From the NCBI GenBank assembly GCA_021827405.1, contig JAKAVY010000008.1, positions 1 to 55,755 of the forward strand: DNA of 55,755 nucleotides. The letters are read 5' to 3'. This stretch comes from Thermoplasmata archaeon (GTDB taxonomy: Archaea > Thermoplasmatota > Thermoplasmata > Lutacidiplasmatales > UBA184). The notes below the pieces were generated by a model that did not search any database, had not been told where the DNA came from, and worked only from the letters and a program-made list of their open reading frames with translations. Positions 38,188 to 48,081 of the stretch are shown here, piece after piece. The position numbers and the translations under genes were made by a program. Positions within the stretch are counted from its first letter, which is position 1. Every line of letters begins with the position of its first letter.

Positions 38188-38817
38188 TCAGACGACGCTG
38201 ATCGTCCCGGCCATGTACCCCGGGACCCCCATGGGCGGCGCCGTCGGGCTCGCGGCCCCGCAGGGGGCCTCGCAGATCCAGGAGAAGGTCCCGGTCTGGT
38301 TGAAGAAGGCGGTGAAGGTCACCGTGCTCATGGCCGGGCTCAGGACGTTGATCCCCAGGCTCGGTACGTCAAAGGTGTGGGCCACGTTGGCGTTGCTCAC
38401 CAAGTGGGTGGCCGTGCCGTTCACGTACTCCACGTTCCCCAGCGTCCCGGTGACGTTGCAGTTGCAGCCCGGGAAGGACATGGGCACATCGTCGTCGACG
38501 ATGGTGATGGTGACCTCCCCCCGGGGAATGGAGAAGTTAGCGGGGGTGTACTGGGGCCACCCGTTCAGCGGGTTCATGGCCACCGTCAAGGTCACGTTGA
38601 AGGGGGTGGGGGACGGCGCGGTCGCGGCCCCGGAGGGGGTCGGGCTGGAGAGGTTCCCTCCCACGGCAAAGACCCCGGCACCGACCAAGAGCCCCCCCAC
38701 CAGGAGTCCCAGGACCAAGGTCCCCAGGAACGACCGACGGCGCGGGTACACCACCGTGTAGATAGGATCGGTCTTCGACAGGTCGGACGAAGCGGAGTTG
38801 CCTTCCCCTTCGGACAT
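38188..38817 (-). CDS. Membrane-anchored cupredoxin (COX2/CuA-like) protein
   Basis: N-terminal TM anchor (FLGTLVLGLLVGGLLVGAGVFAV), beta-rich domain with AHTFDVPSLGINVLSP and TGTFSWICEAPCGAASPTAPPMGVPGYMAGTISVV. Confidence 0.75.
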   Translation of the reverse strand: MSEGEGNSASSDLSKTDPIYTVVYPRRRSFLGTLVLGLLVGGLLVGAGVFAVGGNLSSPTPSGAATAPSPTPFNVTLTVAMNPLNGWPQYTPANFSIPRGEVTITIVDDDVPMSFPGCNCNVTGTLGNVEYVNGTATHLVSNANVAHTFDVPSLGINVLSPAMSTVTFTAFFNQTGTFSWICEAPCGAASPTAPPMGVPGYMAGTISVV

Positions 38818-38962
38818 GGTTCTCACTCGAAGGGGAAGCGCGGTCCGGAGAGTATCTTCCCTCCGTAAAGCCGGCTTGACACGACCCGGAGGGCCCCCCC
38901 AAGGACCCCTCGCCCGGCTCCGTGTCCCCGCACCGTTTAATCCCCGGGCCCCTGGCGGCAAC

Positions 38963-39460
38963 ATGCCTTCCCCGCTGGTCGCCGTATTGATGGGTTCGCG
39001 TTCGGATTGGCCGTACCTGGAGCCCGGGGCGAAGATGCTAGACTCCCTGGGGATCCCGTACGAGGTCCGGGCCCTCTCCGCCCATCGGAGCCCTCGGGCG
39101 CTGGTGGAGTACGTGGAGGCGGCCCCGGCCCGGGGCGTGGAGGTCTTCATCGCCGCCGCCGGCGGGGCGGCCCATCTTCCCGGGGTGGTCTCCGCCCACA
39201 CCTTGCTCCCCGTCCTGGGCGTCCCGGTGGAGACCCAGGCCTTCGGGGGACTGGACTCCCTCCTGTCCATCGTCCAGATGCCCTCGGGCGTCCCGGTGGG
39301 GACCCTGGCGGTAGGGAAGGCCGGCCCGGTCAACGCCGCCCTCTTCGCGGCGGCAATCCTGGCCCTGAAGCATCCGGCGGTGCGGACGGCCTTGGAGGCC
39401 TACCGGAACCGGATCACCCAGGAGGCGCTCGCGCACCCGGACCCCCGCGAGGCCCCCTGA
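38963..39460 (+). CDS. purE: 5-(carboxyamino)imidazole ribonucleotide mutase / AIR carboxylase
   Basis: VLMGSRSDWPYLEPGAKMLDSLGIPYEVRALSAHRSP, AAGGAAHLPGVVSAHTLLPVLGVPV. Confidence 0.92.
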   Translation: MPSPLVAVLMGSRSDWPYLEPGAKMLDSLGIPYEVRALSAHRSPRALVEYVEAAPARGVEVFIAAAGGAAHLPGVVSAHTLLPVLGVPVETQAFGGLDSLLSIVQMPSGVPVGTLAVGKAGPVNAALFAAAILALKHPAVRTALEAYRNRITQEALAHPDPREAP

Positions 39461-39554
39461 CCTTCCGGGCACGCAAGGGCCTTAGGGCTCGGACCCTCGC
39501 CGGGGGATGTCGGGGGCCGCCCGGGAACCGGGCGCCTCCCTCGGGAGAACGAAG

Positions 39555-41012
39555 ATGCCTTACACCGTAGACCCCCATGGAAGGAAGCTCGTGACGTTGA
39601 TCCCCGGCGACGGCATCGGCCCGGAGGTCACCACCTCCGCCCGGCGGGTGCTGGAAGCGGCCGGGGCGCCCCTGGCCTGGGAGGAGCGTCCGGCGGGGGC
39701 CAGCGTGTTCCGGACCGGCCTCGCCTCCGGGGTGCCCCCGGAGACGGTGGAGTCCATCCGGCGGACCCGGGTGGTGCTCAAGGGCCCCCTGGAGACCCCG
39801 GTGGGCTTCGGGGAGAAGAGCGCCAACGTCACCCTCCGCAAGCTCTTCGAGACCTTCGCGAACATCCGGCCGGTCCGGGAGCTCCCCGGGGTGCGGACCC
39901 CGTACACCGGGCGCGGGATCGACCTGGTCATCGTCCGGGAGAACGTGGAGGACCTCTACGCCGGGATCGAGTACCAACAGACGCCCACCGTGGCCGAGTC
40001 GCTCAAGCTGATGAGCCGGCTGGGTTGCGAGAAGATCGTCCGGCTCGGCTTCGAGCTCGCCCGGGCCGAGGGGCGCAAGAAGGTCCATTGCGCCACCAAG
40101 GCGAACATCCTGAAGCTCACCGAGGGGCTCCTGAAGAAGACCTTCGAGGAGGTCGCCCAGGAGTACCCGGATATCGAGAGCCAGCACATCATCGTGGACA
40201 ACTGCGCCCACCAGCTGGTGAAGGCCCCGGAGCAGTTCGACGTGATCGTGACCTCCAACATGAACGGGGACATCCTCAGCGACGAAGGGTCGGCCCTCGT
40301 GGGGGGACTCGGCTTCGCCCCCTCGGCGAACCTGGGGAACGAGGCGGCCATCTTCGAGGCGGTCCACGGGTCGGCCCCCAAGTACGCTGGCAAGAACGTG
40401 ATCAATCCCACGGCTCTCCTCCTCTCCTCGGTGCTCCTGCTCCGCCACCTGGAGGAGTTCGAGGTCGCCCGGAAGGTGGAGGAGGCCGTCCTCGTCACCC
40501 TGGAGGAAGGGAAGGTCCCCACCCGCGACGTGGTGGGTGAGGCGGTGGCCTCGAGCACCAGCGCGTTCACCGACGAGGTGATCCGGAACCTGGGCCGCTC
40601 CCCGGCCAAGCTCCCCCGCCGGGACTACCGACCGCTGAAGATGCCCCGTCGGCCCACCCTGCCCGTCGCGCCGCTCCGCCAGTACGAGGGGCTCGATGTC
40701 TTCCTGGAGACCCCCACGCCGCCCGGGAAGCTCGGGGAGGAGCTCCGCTCCCTCGTGGAAGGGACGCCGTTCGTGCTGGGAGGGATCTCCAACCGCGGCA
40801 CCCGGACCTGGCCAGAGACCGGGGCGATGACGGACCTGGTGGACCACACCCAGGTCCGCTTCCTTCTCCGCTCCCCCGCTGCGGATTTCCCCTCCGAGGC
40901 CGTCCGCACCCTGCTGACCCGTCTCGAGGGGGCGTACCGCTGGATGCACCTGGAGGTGCTCCAACGCTTCGGGACGTTCCAAGGCTATACCCGCTCCCAG
41001 GGCGATGACTGA
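39555..41012 (+). CDS. icd: Isocitrate dehydrogenase, long Thermus-like form with C-terminal extension
   Basis: LIPGDGIGPEVTTSARRVLE, DLVIVRENVEDLYAGIEYQ, SNMNGDILSDEGSALVGGLGFAPSANLG, then an extra C-terminal domain (VDHTQVRFLLRS...). Confidence 0.85.
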   Translation: MPYTVDPHGRKLVTLIPGDGIGPEVTTSARRVLEAAGAPLAWEERPAGASVFRTGLASGVPPETVESIRRTRVVLKGPLETPVGFGEKSANVTLRKLFETFANIRPVRELPGVRTPYTGRGIDLVIVRENVEDLYAGIEYQQTPTVAESLKLMSRLGCEKIVRLGFELARAEGRKKVHCATKANILKLTEGLLKKTFEEVAQEYPDIESQHIIVDNCAHQLVKAPEQFDVIVTSNMNGDILSDEGSALVGGLGFAPSANLGNEAAIFEAVHGSAPKYAGKNVINPTALLLSSVLLLRHLEEFEVARKVEEAVLVTLEEGKVPTRDVVGEAVASSTSAFTDEVIRNLGRSPAKLPRRDYRPLKMPRRPTLPVAPLRQYEGLDVFLETPTPPGKLGEELRSLVEGTPFVLGGISNRGTRTWPETGAMTDLVDHTQVRFLLRSPAADFPSEAVRTLLTRLEGAYRWMHLEVLQRFGTFQGYTRSQGDD

Positions 41013-41018
41013 GGGGTC

Positions 41019-41540
41019 ATGCTCCGGAGCGGGAGGAGCCCCCCCGGGAGGGAGCCCCCCGAGGTCCCCTGGGGAAGGCGTCCCACCTGGGAGCTCCAGG
41101 TCCGGCTCGGGCGACTGACGCCCACCCCCGGGACCCGTATCCAGGGGATGGTCTACCTCTACGCCAGCGACCGGGACCTGAGGGGGGATCCCTCCCCCCC
41201 GTCGGGCCTTCCCCTCTGGTACGTGGCCCGCGTCCCCTCCGCCTTTAGGGGGCTCCCGGAGCCTGGGGAACGCGTCCCCCAGGACCGCCGGAGGCTGCGG
41301 GGTTGGGCCCGGGCGGTCCGCCCCAAGGAGATCAACCTGGAGGAGAGCGACCTGGGGACGGTGCTGGAGGGACGCTACCGCCTTCCCGAGGGCCTCCTTT
41401 TGGAGGCCCGGTTCTCCTCGGAGCGCCCGGGAGAGCCCCGGCGGACCCGGCGGGAGGTCCTCCCGGTCCGCGACCCCGCCCCGGAGGGTCTCCAGTGGGG
41501 GGAGCCCCCCTACCAGCTCCAGGTGCGCCTCGAGCGATAG
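41019..41540 (+). CDS. Hypothetical protein
   Basis: 173-codon frame directly after icd. Confidence 0.5.
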   Translation: MLRSGRSPPGREPPEVPWGRRPTWELQVRLGRLTPTPGTRIQGMVYLYASDRDLRGDPSPPSGLPLWYVARVPSAFRGLPEPGERVPQDRRRLRGWARAVRPKEINLEESDLGTVLEGRYRLPEGLLLEARFSSERPGEPRRTRREVLPVRDPAPEGLQWGEPPYQLQVRLER

Positions 41541-41578
41541 ACCGATAAGCTCAGGACGGTCTGGGCGGGCCGGTACGC

Positions 41579-42337
41579 ATGCCGCTGTCCCCTCCCTCTT
41601 CGGCTCCCCCCTACTTCCGGCCGTACCTGGGCGTGATCTACGACATGGACGGGACCCTGGTGGACTCCCGGTTGGACTTCTCGCGCATGCGCCACGTGGT
41701 GATCGAACTGGCCGGCCGCTCCGGCGTTCCCCCGGGGGAGCTCCACCCGACGATGAGCATCCCGCATCTGCTCGGGTACGCCCGCGACCGGCTCCAGCAG
41801 CTGGGCTTGCCCCCCGGGGTGTACCTCCGGCTGGAGGCCGAGGCGAACCACCGGCTGGACGAGCTGGAGCTGGAGGCCCTGGAAAGGGTGACGTTGGTAC
41901 CGGACGCGCTGGAGCACCTGAGACGGATGCGCGAGAGCGGTTACCGTCTCGGGATCCTCACCCGGAGCTCGGAAGGGTTCACCCGGGGGGCGCTGAAGAA
42001 GGAAGGGCTCCTCGAGCTCTTCGACCGGATTCGGACCCGGAGCGACTCCGGGCCGGCCAAGCCGGACCCGGAGAGCCTTCGGATCCTCCTCTCGGACATG
42101 GGCGTCCCCCGGGAGCGGGCGGTCTACGTGGGGGACATGCCCGCCGACCTGGAATGCGCGAGCGGGGCGGGCGTGGACTTCATCGCCTTCGTCGCGGAAG
42201 GGGGGTCGGCGGCCGCCCGGGAGGAGGAGCTACGGAGGAAGGGAGCACGACGGCTCGCCCACGGCATCGCAGAGCTCCACCGGGAGATCACCGGTCGGGC
42301 GCTCCGGGAACCTCCGCCGACGGGGGCCTCTCGCTGA
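41579..42337 (+). CDS. HAD-superfamily phosphatase (phosphoglycolate phosphatase-like)
   Basis: VIYDMDGTLVDSRLDFSRM, LGILTRSSEGFT, AKPDPESLRILL, VYVGDMPADLECASGAGV. Confidence 0.87.
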   Translation: MPLSPPSSAPPYFRPYLGVIYDMDGTLVDSRLDFSRMRHVVIELAGRSGVPPGELHPTMSIPHLLGYARDRLQQLGLPPGVYLRLEAEANHRLDELELEALERVTLVPDALEHLRRMRESGYRLGILTRSSEGFTRGALKKEGLLELFDRIRTRSDSGPAKPDPESLRILLSDMGVPRERAVYVGDMPADLECASGAGVDFIAFVAEGGSAAAREEELRRKGARRLAHGIAELHREITGRALREPPPTGASR

Positions 42338-43328
42338 GATAGAACGCCCAGGCGTGGATCACCGCGCGCTCCGCCCCCGCCCAGGCCTCGGGGATCTGCT
42401 TCCAGCCATCGCGCTGGTCCCCCGCGGCGTAGAGCCCGGGGATGACCTGGCCGTCGTGCTCCGAGAGCACCCGGCCATCCTCGTCCGTGACCACGTACCC
42501 GTCGCGGGTGACCTTCGCCCCGAGGGCCCGGGCCACGTCCTCGTGGGTGGAGTACCAGCCCAAGGCGCTGAACCCCTTGTCGAAGACCGCGCTGGACCCG
42601 TCGGCGAACCGAAGGCCGAAGCGCTTCTCCCGGATCCCCTCGAACCCCACGATCTCCTCCGTCCGGACCGGGATCGCATGCTCCTCGAGCCCCGCGAGGA
42701 GCTCCTGCCGCTCCTCCTCGGGCACGCCGGGGAGCAGGGGACGGCCGTGGGTCAGAAGGGTGACCGAAGCCGGTTCCCAGTGCAACAGGTCCAGCGCGGT
42801 GTTCACCGCCAGCGGACCGTCCCCGAGGACCGCCACCGTCTTTCCCGGGAGGGTGTGGCCATCGCAGATCATGCAGTAGTCCACGATCCCGAAGTTCGCC
42901 CAGGGGAAGATGGGCTCGATCTTCCCGCCCACCTCCGGCATCCGGTCCACCACGCCCAGCGCCAGCAGGAGCGCCCGCCCCCGGACCGTCTGGCGCGTCC
43001 GGAGCCGCTCGAAGGTCACCGAGAACTCCTCCCCGTCCCGCCGGACCTCCCCCAGGGTCACGGGCGCCACGTAGTCCGTCCAATGGGCCACCTTCCGGAC
43101 CTGGGAGAGCTGAAGGTCGAGCAGACGGTGCCCCGAGATCCCGTCTGGGAACCCCGGGATGTTGTCCATGGCGGGGGCGTAGTAGGACCGGCTGAACTTC
43201 TGGCCCCGGTCCAGGATGACGGCCCTCTGATGGAGGAGCCCGGCCTTCAACCCTGCCTGGAGCCCGGCGTGACCGCCGCCCAGGATGAGCAGGTCGTAAC
43301 GGGGTTTGGGGCGGACCAGGCCGGCCAT
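42288..43328 (-). CDS. Thioredoxin reductase-like FAD/NAD(P) oxidoreductase
   Basis: YDLLILGGGHAGLQAGLKAGL, CMIC redox motif, TVAVLGDGPLAVNTAL, GLYAAGDQRDGWKQIPEAWAGAERAVIHAWAF. Start ATG 43328. Confidence 0.82.
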   Translation of the reverse strand: MAGLVRPKPRYDLLILGGGHAGLQAGLKAGLLHQRAVILDRGQKFSRSYYAPAMDNIPGFPDGISGHRLLDLQLSQVRKVAHWTDYVAPVTLGEVRRDGEEFSVTFERLRTRQTVRGRALLLALGVVDRMPEVGGKIEPIFPWANFGIVDYCMICDGHTLPGKTVAVLGDGPLAVNTALDLLHWEPASVTLLTHGRPLLPGVPEEERQELLAGLEEHAIPVRTEEIVGFEGIREKRFGLRFADGSSAVFDKGFSALGWYSTHEDVARALGAKVTRDGYVVTDEDGRVLSEHDGQVIPGLYAAGDQRDGWKQIPEAWAGAERAVIHAWAFYLSERPPSAEVPGAPDR

Positions 43329-43462
43329 GGGGGAGGAAGGAGCCGGGACCAGTACTTGAGAGAACGGGATTTCCCGGGGGCCCAAGGTCCCCGCCCTCTT
43401 CCAGGAGCCGTTCCCGGCCCGGCGGGTTGGGCAATGCTTAAGGGGATGTCGGAAGTCGGGTC

Positions 43463-44641
43463 GTGCCGGGTCCGCCACTGAAGCCGGGAGCCCAGGGCCG
43501 GCAGTCGCCCGCGCCTCTCCGCCCGGGATGCTTGCTCCTCGAGGACGGGACCTACTTCGAGGGAATGGGGGCCGGGGCCTCCGCCACCACGACCGGGGAG
43601 GTAGTCTTCACCACCGGGATGGTCGGATATCCGGAGTCCCTGACCGACCCTTCCTACCGGGGACAGATCCTCACCTTCACCTATCCGCTCCTGGGGAACT
43701 ACGGGGTGGGGAACCCCCGGCGACGGGATGCCTTCGGGCTGCCGGTCTCCTTCGAGTCCGGGTCCCTGCAGGTCCGGGCGGCCCTCTTCCAGAACCTGAC
43801 CGAGCCCCATCACTGGGCCTCTGCGCTCTCGTTACCGGAATGGGCGCGTCGGGCGAACGTCCCGCTCCTCACCGGGATCGACACCCGTCGCCTGACCGCG
43901 CACCTGAGGACGAAGGGCGTCCTCCGGGGCCTGGTGCACGTGGGGGCGTCCCTCCCGTCCCGCAGCGCGCTGGCCCGGACGCTGGCCCGGGCCCCCCGCT
44001 ACGAGGAGGAGGACCTCGTCGCCCAGGTGAGCCCTCCCCGGGCGGTCCTGGTGCGCTCGGGGCGGCCTCGCGCCCCCCTGGTGGCCGTGGTGGACTGTGG
44101 ATGCAAGGCGAGCCTGCTGAGGTCCTTGCTCACCCGGGGCCTCGACGTGCTGAGGCTCCCGGCGAGCGAAGGCGTCCCGGAGCGCTTTGACGGCCGTCGG
44201 GTCGCCGGCCTGTTCGTGGGGAACGGCCCCGGGGACCCGGCCACCCTCCGAGGGGTCGTCGAGGCGATCGCGGAGGTGCGCCGGCGGGACCTGCCCACCC
44301 TGGGGATCTGTCTGGGACAGCAGCTCCTTGGCCAGGCGGCCGGGGCGACCACCTACAAGATGAAGTTCGGGCACCGGGGCCAGAACAAGCCGGTGCTCTT
44401 CCCGGACGGGAGGGCCTACATCCTCTCGGAGAACCACGGCTACGCGGTGGAGGCGAAGAGCCTGGAGGGGACCGGGCTCAGGTCCTGGGCGGTCAACCCG
44501 GACGACGGGACGCTGGAGGGGCTCCGGGATGCCCGGGGGCGCGTGCTCTCGCTGCAGGGGCACCCGGAGGGGGGACCCGGGCCCCGGGAGGCCGGGTTCG
44601 TCTTCGACCTCTTCGCCGGCAAGGTCCGGAGGTCCTCTTGA
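43463..44641 (+). CDS. carA: Carbamoyl-phosphate synthase small subunit
   Basis: GVVFTTGMVGYPESLTDPSY-like motif, GNYGVG, LGICLGQQLLGQAAGATTYKMKFGHRGQNKPV, ENHGYAV. GTG start. Confidence 0.95.
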   Translation: MPGPPLKPGAQGRQSPAPLRPGCLLLEDGTYFEGMGAGASATTTGEVVFTTGMVGYPESLTDPSYRGQILTFTYPLLGNYGVGNPRRRDAFGLPVSFESGSLQVRAALFQNLTEPHHWASALSLPEWARRANVPLLTGIDTRRLTAHLRTKGVLRGLVHVGASLPSRSALARTLARAPRYEEEDLVAQVSPPRAVLVRSGRPRAPLVAVVDCGCKASLLRSLLTRGLDVLRLPASEGVPERFDGRRVAGLFVGNGPGDPATLRGVVEAIAEVRRRDLPTLGICLGQQLLGQAAGATTYKMKFGHRGQNKPVLFPDGRAYILSENHGYAVEAKSLEGTGLRSWAVNPDDGTLEGLRDARGRVLSLQGHPEGGPGPREAGFVFDLFAGKVRRSS

Positions 44642-47600
44642 CGAGGGCGCTGCCGGCCCGGCCCGAGCGGGTGCTGCTGCTGGGCAGCGGGGCCCTCAAG
44701 ATCGGCGAGGCCGGGGAGTTCGATTACTCCGGCAGCCAGTGCCTGAAGGCGCTCACCGAGGAGGGGGTCTATTCGGTGGTGGTCAACCCGAACATCGCCA
44801 CGCTGCAGACCGACCCCCCGGCCCGGGGGCGGACCTACTTCCAGCCCGTCACCCCCGAGTTCGTCGAGCCCATCCTGGAGAGCGAGAGGGTCGACGGGAT
44901 CCTGCTCTCCTTCGGCGGACAGACCGCCTTGAACTGCGGGGTGACCCTCCACCGGCAGGGGACCTTGCGTCGGCTCGGGGTCCGGGTCCTGGGCACCCCG
45001 GTCCGGGGCATCGAGGAGACCGAGGACCGGGGCCGGTTCCTCACCCTCATGCAGCGGGCGAGGGTGCCGGTGCTGAAGAGCCACCCGGTCTACTCCGTCG
45101 CCGAGGCCCAGCGGCAGGCCCGGGACCTGGGCTTCCCGGTGATCGTGCGGGTCGCCTACACCTTGGGCGGGAAGGGCGGAGGCGTGGCCCGGAGCCCCGA
45201 GGAGCTCGACCGGGTGGCCGAACGCGGCCTGAGGGCGAGCCCCGCGCACCAGATCCTCCTGGAGCGCTACGTGGGGTCGTTCAAGCAGATCGAGTACGAG
45301 GTGGTCCGGGACCGGTTGGGCAACGGGCTCACCGTCTGCAACATGGAGAACGTGCTCGGGATGCGCGTGCACACCGGGGACAACATCGTGGTGGCCCCGT
45401 CCCAGACCCTCAACGACGAGGAGTACCAGCTCTTGCGGGCGGCCGCGCTCCGGGCCGCGGACGCCTGCGGCATCGTGGGGGAGTGCAATATCCAGTTCGC
45501 CCTGGACCCCCGGAGCCAGGAGTACTATGCCATTGAGATCAATGCCCGGCTCTCCCGCTCCAGCGCGCTCGCGAGCAAGGCCACCGGGTATCCTCTGGCC
45601 TACGTGGCCGCGAAGCTCGCTTTAGGCTATACCCTCCCGGAGCTGAAGAACCGCGTCACCGGGGTGACCACGGCCTGCTTCGAGCCGGCCTTAGACTACG
45701 TGGTGGTGAAGCACCCGCGCTGGGACCTGGAGAAGTTCCCCCGGGCCGGGCGGGAACTGGGGCCCACCATGAAGTCCGTGGGGGAGGTGATGGGGATCGG
45801 TTCCACCTTCCCGGAGGCGCTGCTCAAGGCGGTGCGCATGACCGACCCGAGGAGCGAACTGGTGCCCCCGCCCCCAGGGCGGGAGGAGAAGGCGATCCGG
45901 GAGGACCTCTCCCACCCCACCCCCCAGGTCCTCTGGCATGTCTTAGAGGGGCTCTCCGCCGGCCTCTCCCCCGCCACGATCTCGGAACTGACCTGGATCG
46001 ACCCCTGGTTCGTGGAGCAGCTGAGGGAGGTCCAGGAGCTCTGCCGGACCCTGGGGGGGATGCCCCCGGGGGCGGCGCCGATCCCGCTCTTGGCCCAGGG
46101 AAAGCGGCTGGGGCTCTCCGACCGGGCGCTGGCCCGGCTGCTCCGGGAGGACGAGGAGATGCTGCGTCGCCGTCGGGTGGCCGCCGGGCTCGTCCCCCAC
46201 GTCCGGATGATCGACACCCTGGCCAACGAGTGGCCGAGCCGGACCAACTACCTCTACCTCACCTACGGGGCCGATGCGGACGAGGTGGGCCCGAGCCCGG
46301 CCGGGAGCCTCCTCGTCCTCGGCTCCGGGCCGTACCGCATCGGCAGTTCGGTGGAGTTCGACTGGTCCACCATGAACCTGGTGGACGGGCTCAAGGCCGA
46401 AGGGGTCCCGTCCGTCACGGTGCTCAACTCGAACCCGGAGACGGTCTCCACCGACTACGACCGGTCGGACCGGCTCTACTTCGAGGAGATCACCTTAGAG
46501 CGGGTCCGGGACGTGATGGACAAGGAGGGGTTCGCCGGGGTGGTCACCTCGGTGGGCGGGCAGCTGCCCCAGAACCTGACCCCGCTCTTGGCCGCCTGCG
46601 GCATCCCCATCCTGGGCACGGTGAGCGATTCCATCGATGCGGCGGAGGACCGGGAGCGCTTCTCGAGCCTGTTGGAGAAGCTCACCATCCCCCAGCCGGC
46701 CTGGCGGGCCTTCACCACGGTGGAGGAGGCCGAGCGCTTCTGCGCGGAGGTGGGCTACCCGGTGCTGGTCCGGCCGTCGTACGTCCTCAGCGGGGCGGCC
46801 ATGCGGGTGATCCCAGGGCGGGCGGACCTGGGACGCTTCCTCTCGGCCGCCGTCCGGCTCTCCCCGGAGCACCCCGTGGTCATCTCCAAGTTCCTGGAAG
46901 GGGCCTTCGAACTGGACCTGGACGCCGTCAGCGACGGGGAGAAGGTCTGGGTGGCCGCCCTTCTGGAGCACGTGGAGAGCGCCGGGGTGCACTCCGGGGA
47001 TGCCATATTGGTCCTCCCCCCCCGCCGGACCTCCCCCCGGGTCCACCAACGGATGGTGGAGTACGCCGAGGCCATGGCCCGGGCCCTCCGGATCCGGGGC
47101 CCCTTCAACGTCCAGTTCCTGGCGGTGAACGACGAGGTCTACGTGATCGAGCTCAACCTCCGGGCCTCCCGCAGCCTGCCCTTCGTGGCGAAGGCCACGG
47201 GGGTCCCGGTGCTTCGGGAGGCGGCCCGGGCCATGCTGGGGAAGGGGCTGAGCGGCCAGGGGCTCGCCCCGGTCCCCTTCGGCCGCTGGGGGGTGAAGGC
47301 CCCCCAGTTCTCCTTCTACCAGGTGGAGGGGGCGGACCCGCTCTTGGGCGTGGAGATGCAATCCACGGGGGAGGTGGCCTGCTTCGGCCCCACCTTCCCG
47401 GACGCCCTGGTGAAGGCCCTGGTGGCCACCGGGGTCCGCTTCGTCCCGAGGGGGGGCGAGGCCTTCCTCTCCGTGGGGGGGCCCACCTTGAAGGAGCGGT
47501 TGCTCCCGGCGGCCCAACGGCTGCGGGCGCTGGGGTTCTCCCTGGCCGCCACCGAGGACACGGCGGCCTATCTCGAGGCGCACGGGGTCCACCCGGTCCG

Positions 47601-48081
47601 GGTGCTCTTCAAGATCATGGAGCCGGAGCGGGAGCCGAACCTGAAGACCGTGCTCGAGAGGGGGGAGCTGGACCTGATCCTGAACGTCCCGGCCTCCTTC
47701 ACCCAGGAGAAGTTCGAGCGGATGTTGGAGGACGAGTACTGGTTGCGTCGCCGCTCGGTGGAGCTGGCCGTGCCCCTGTTCACGAGCCTGGAGACCTTCA
47801 CGGCGTACGTGGAGGGGCTCTCCTGGCTCCGGGAGCACCCGCTCACGGTCGAACCCCTCTACGGGTCGGACCTTCCCGGTAGGACCCTCTCCTTGAACTC
47901 CCCGAGGAGCGTGGACCTCAGCCGGGCGGACCGGGCCCCCTCCTCCCAGAAGCGCAAGGGGAGGACGCCGGGCCGGTCCAGGGGCTGGAAGGGGACCCCC
48001 ACGTCCACCTCGACGAGGAGGAGGGGATCGGGCTCGGCCAGGGGGAGCGAGAGGCGCCGCTCCCCCCGCAGGGCCTCCTGA
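44638..48081 (+). CDS. carB: Carbamoyl-phosphate synthase large subunit
   Basis: Two ATP-grasp halves (LLGSGALKIGEAGEFDYSGSQCLKAL; LVLGSGPYRIGSSVEFDWSTMNLVDGL), C-terminal MGS domain; TTG start overlapping carA stop; frame runs on antisense to truA. Confidence 0.93.
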   Translation: MTRALPARPERVLLLGSGALKIGEAGEFDYSGSQCLKALTEEGVYSVVVNPNIATLQTDPPARGRTYFQPVTPEFVEPILESERVDGILLSFGGQTALNCGVTLHRQGTLRRLGVRVLGTPVRGIEETEDRGRFLTLMQRARVPVLKSHPVYSVAEAQRQARDLGFPVIVRVAYTLGGKGGGVARSPEELDRVAERGLRASPAHQILLERYVGSFKQIEYEVVRDRLGNGLTVCNMENVLGMRVHTGDNIVVAPSQTLNDEEYQLLRAAALRAADACGIVGECNIQFALDPRSQEYYAIEINARLSRSSALASKATGYPLAYVAAKLALGYTLPELKNRVTGVTTACFEPALDYVVVKHPRWDLEKFPRAGRELGPTMKSVGEVMGIGSTFPEALLKAVRMTDPRSELVPPPPGREEKAIREDLSHPTPQVLWHVLEGLSAGLSPATISELTWIDPWFVEQLREVQELCRTLGGMPPGAAPIPLLAQGKRLGLSDRALARLLREDEEMLRRRRVAAGLVPHVRMIDTLANEWPSRTNYLYLTYGADADEVGPSPAGSLLVLGSGPYRIGSSVEFDWSTMNLVDGLKAEGVPSVTVLNSNPETVSTDYDRSDRLYFEEITLERVRDVMDKEGFAGVVTSVGGQLPQNLTPLLAACGIPILGTVSDSIDAAEDRERFSSLLEKLTIPQPAWRAFTTVEEAERFCAEVGYPVLVRPSYVLSGAAMRVIPGRADLGRFLSAAVRLSPEHPVVISKFLEGAFELDLDAVSDGEKVWVAALLEHVESAGVHSGDAILVLPPRRTSPRVHQRMVEYAEAMARALRIRGPFNVQFLAVNDEVYVIELNLRASRSLPFVAKATGVPVLREAARAMLGKGLSGQGLAPVPFGRWGVKAPQFSFYQVEGADPLLGVEMQSTGEVACFGPTFPDALVKALVATGVRFVPRGGEAFLSVGGPTLKERLLPAAQRLRALGFSLAATEDTAAYLEAHGVHPVRVLFKIMEPEREPNLKTVLERGELDLILNVPASFTQEKFERMLEDEYWLRRRSVELAVPLFTSLETFTAYVEGLSWLREHPLTVEPLYGSDLPGRTLSLNSPRSVDLSRADRAPSSQKRKGRTPGRSRGWKGTPTSTSTRRRGSGSARGSERRRSPRRAS

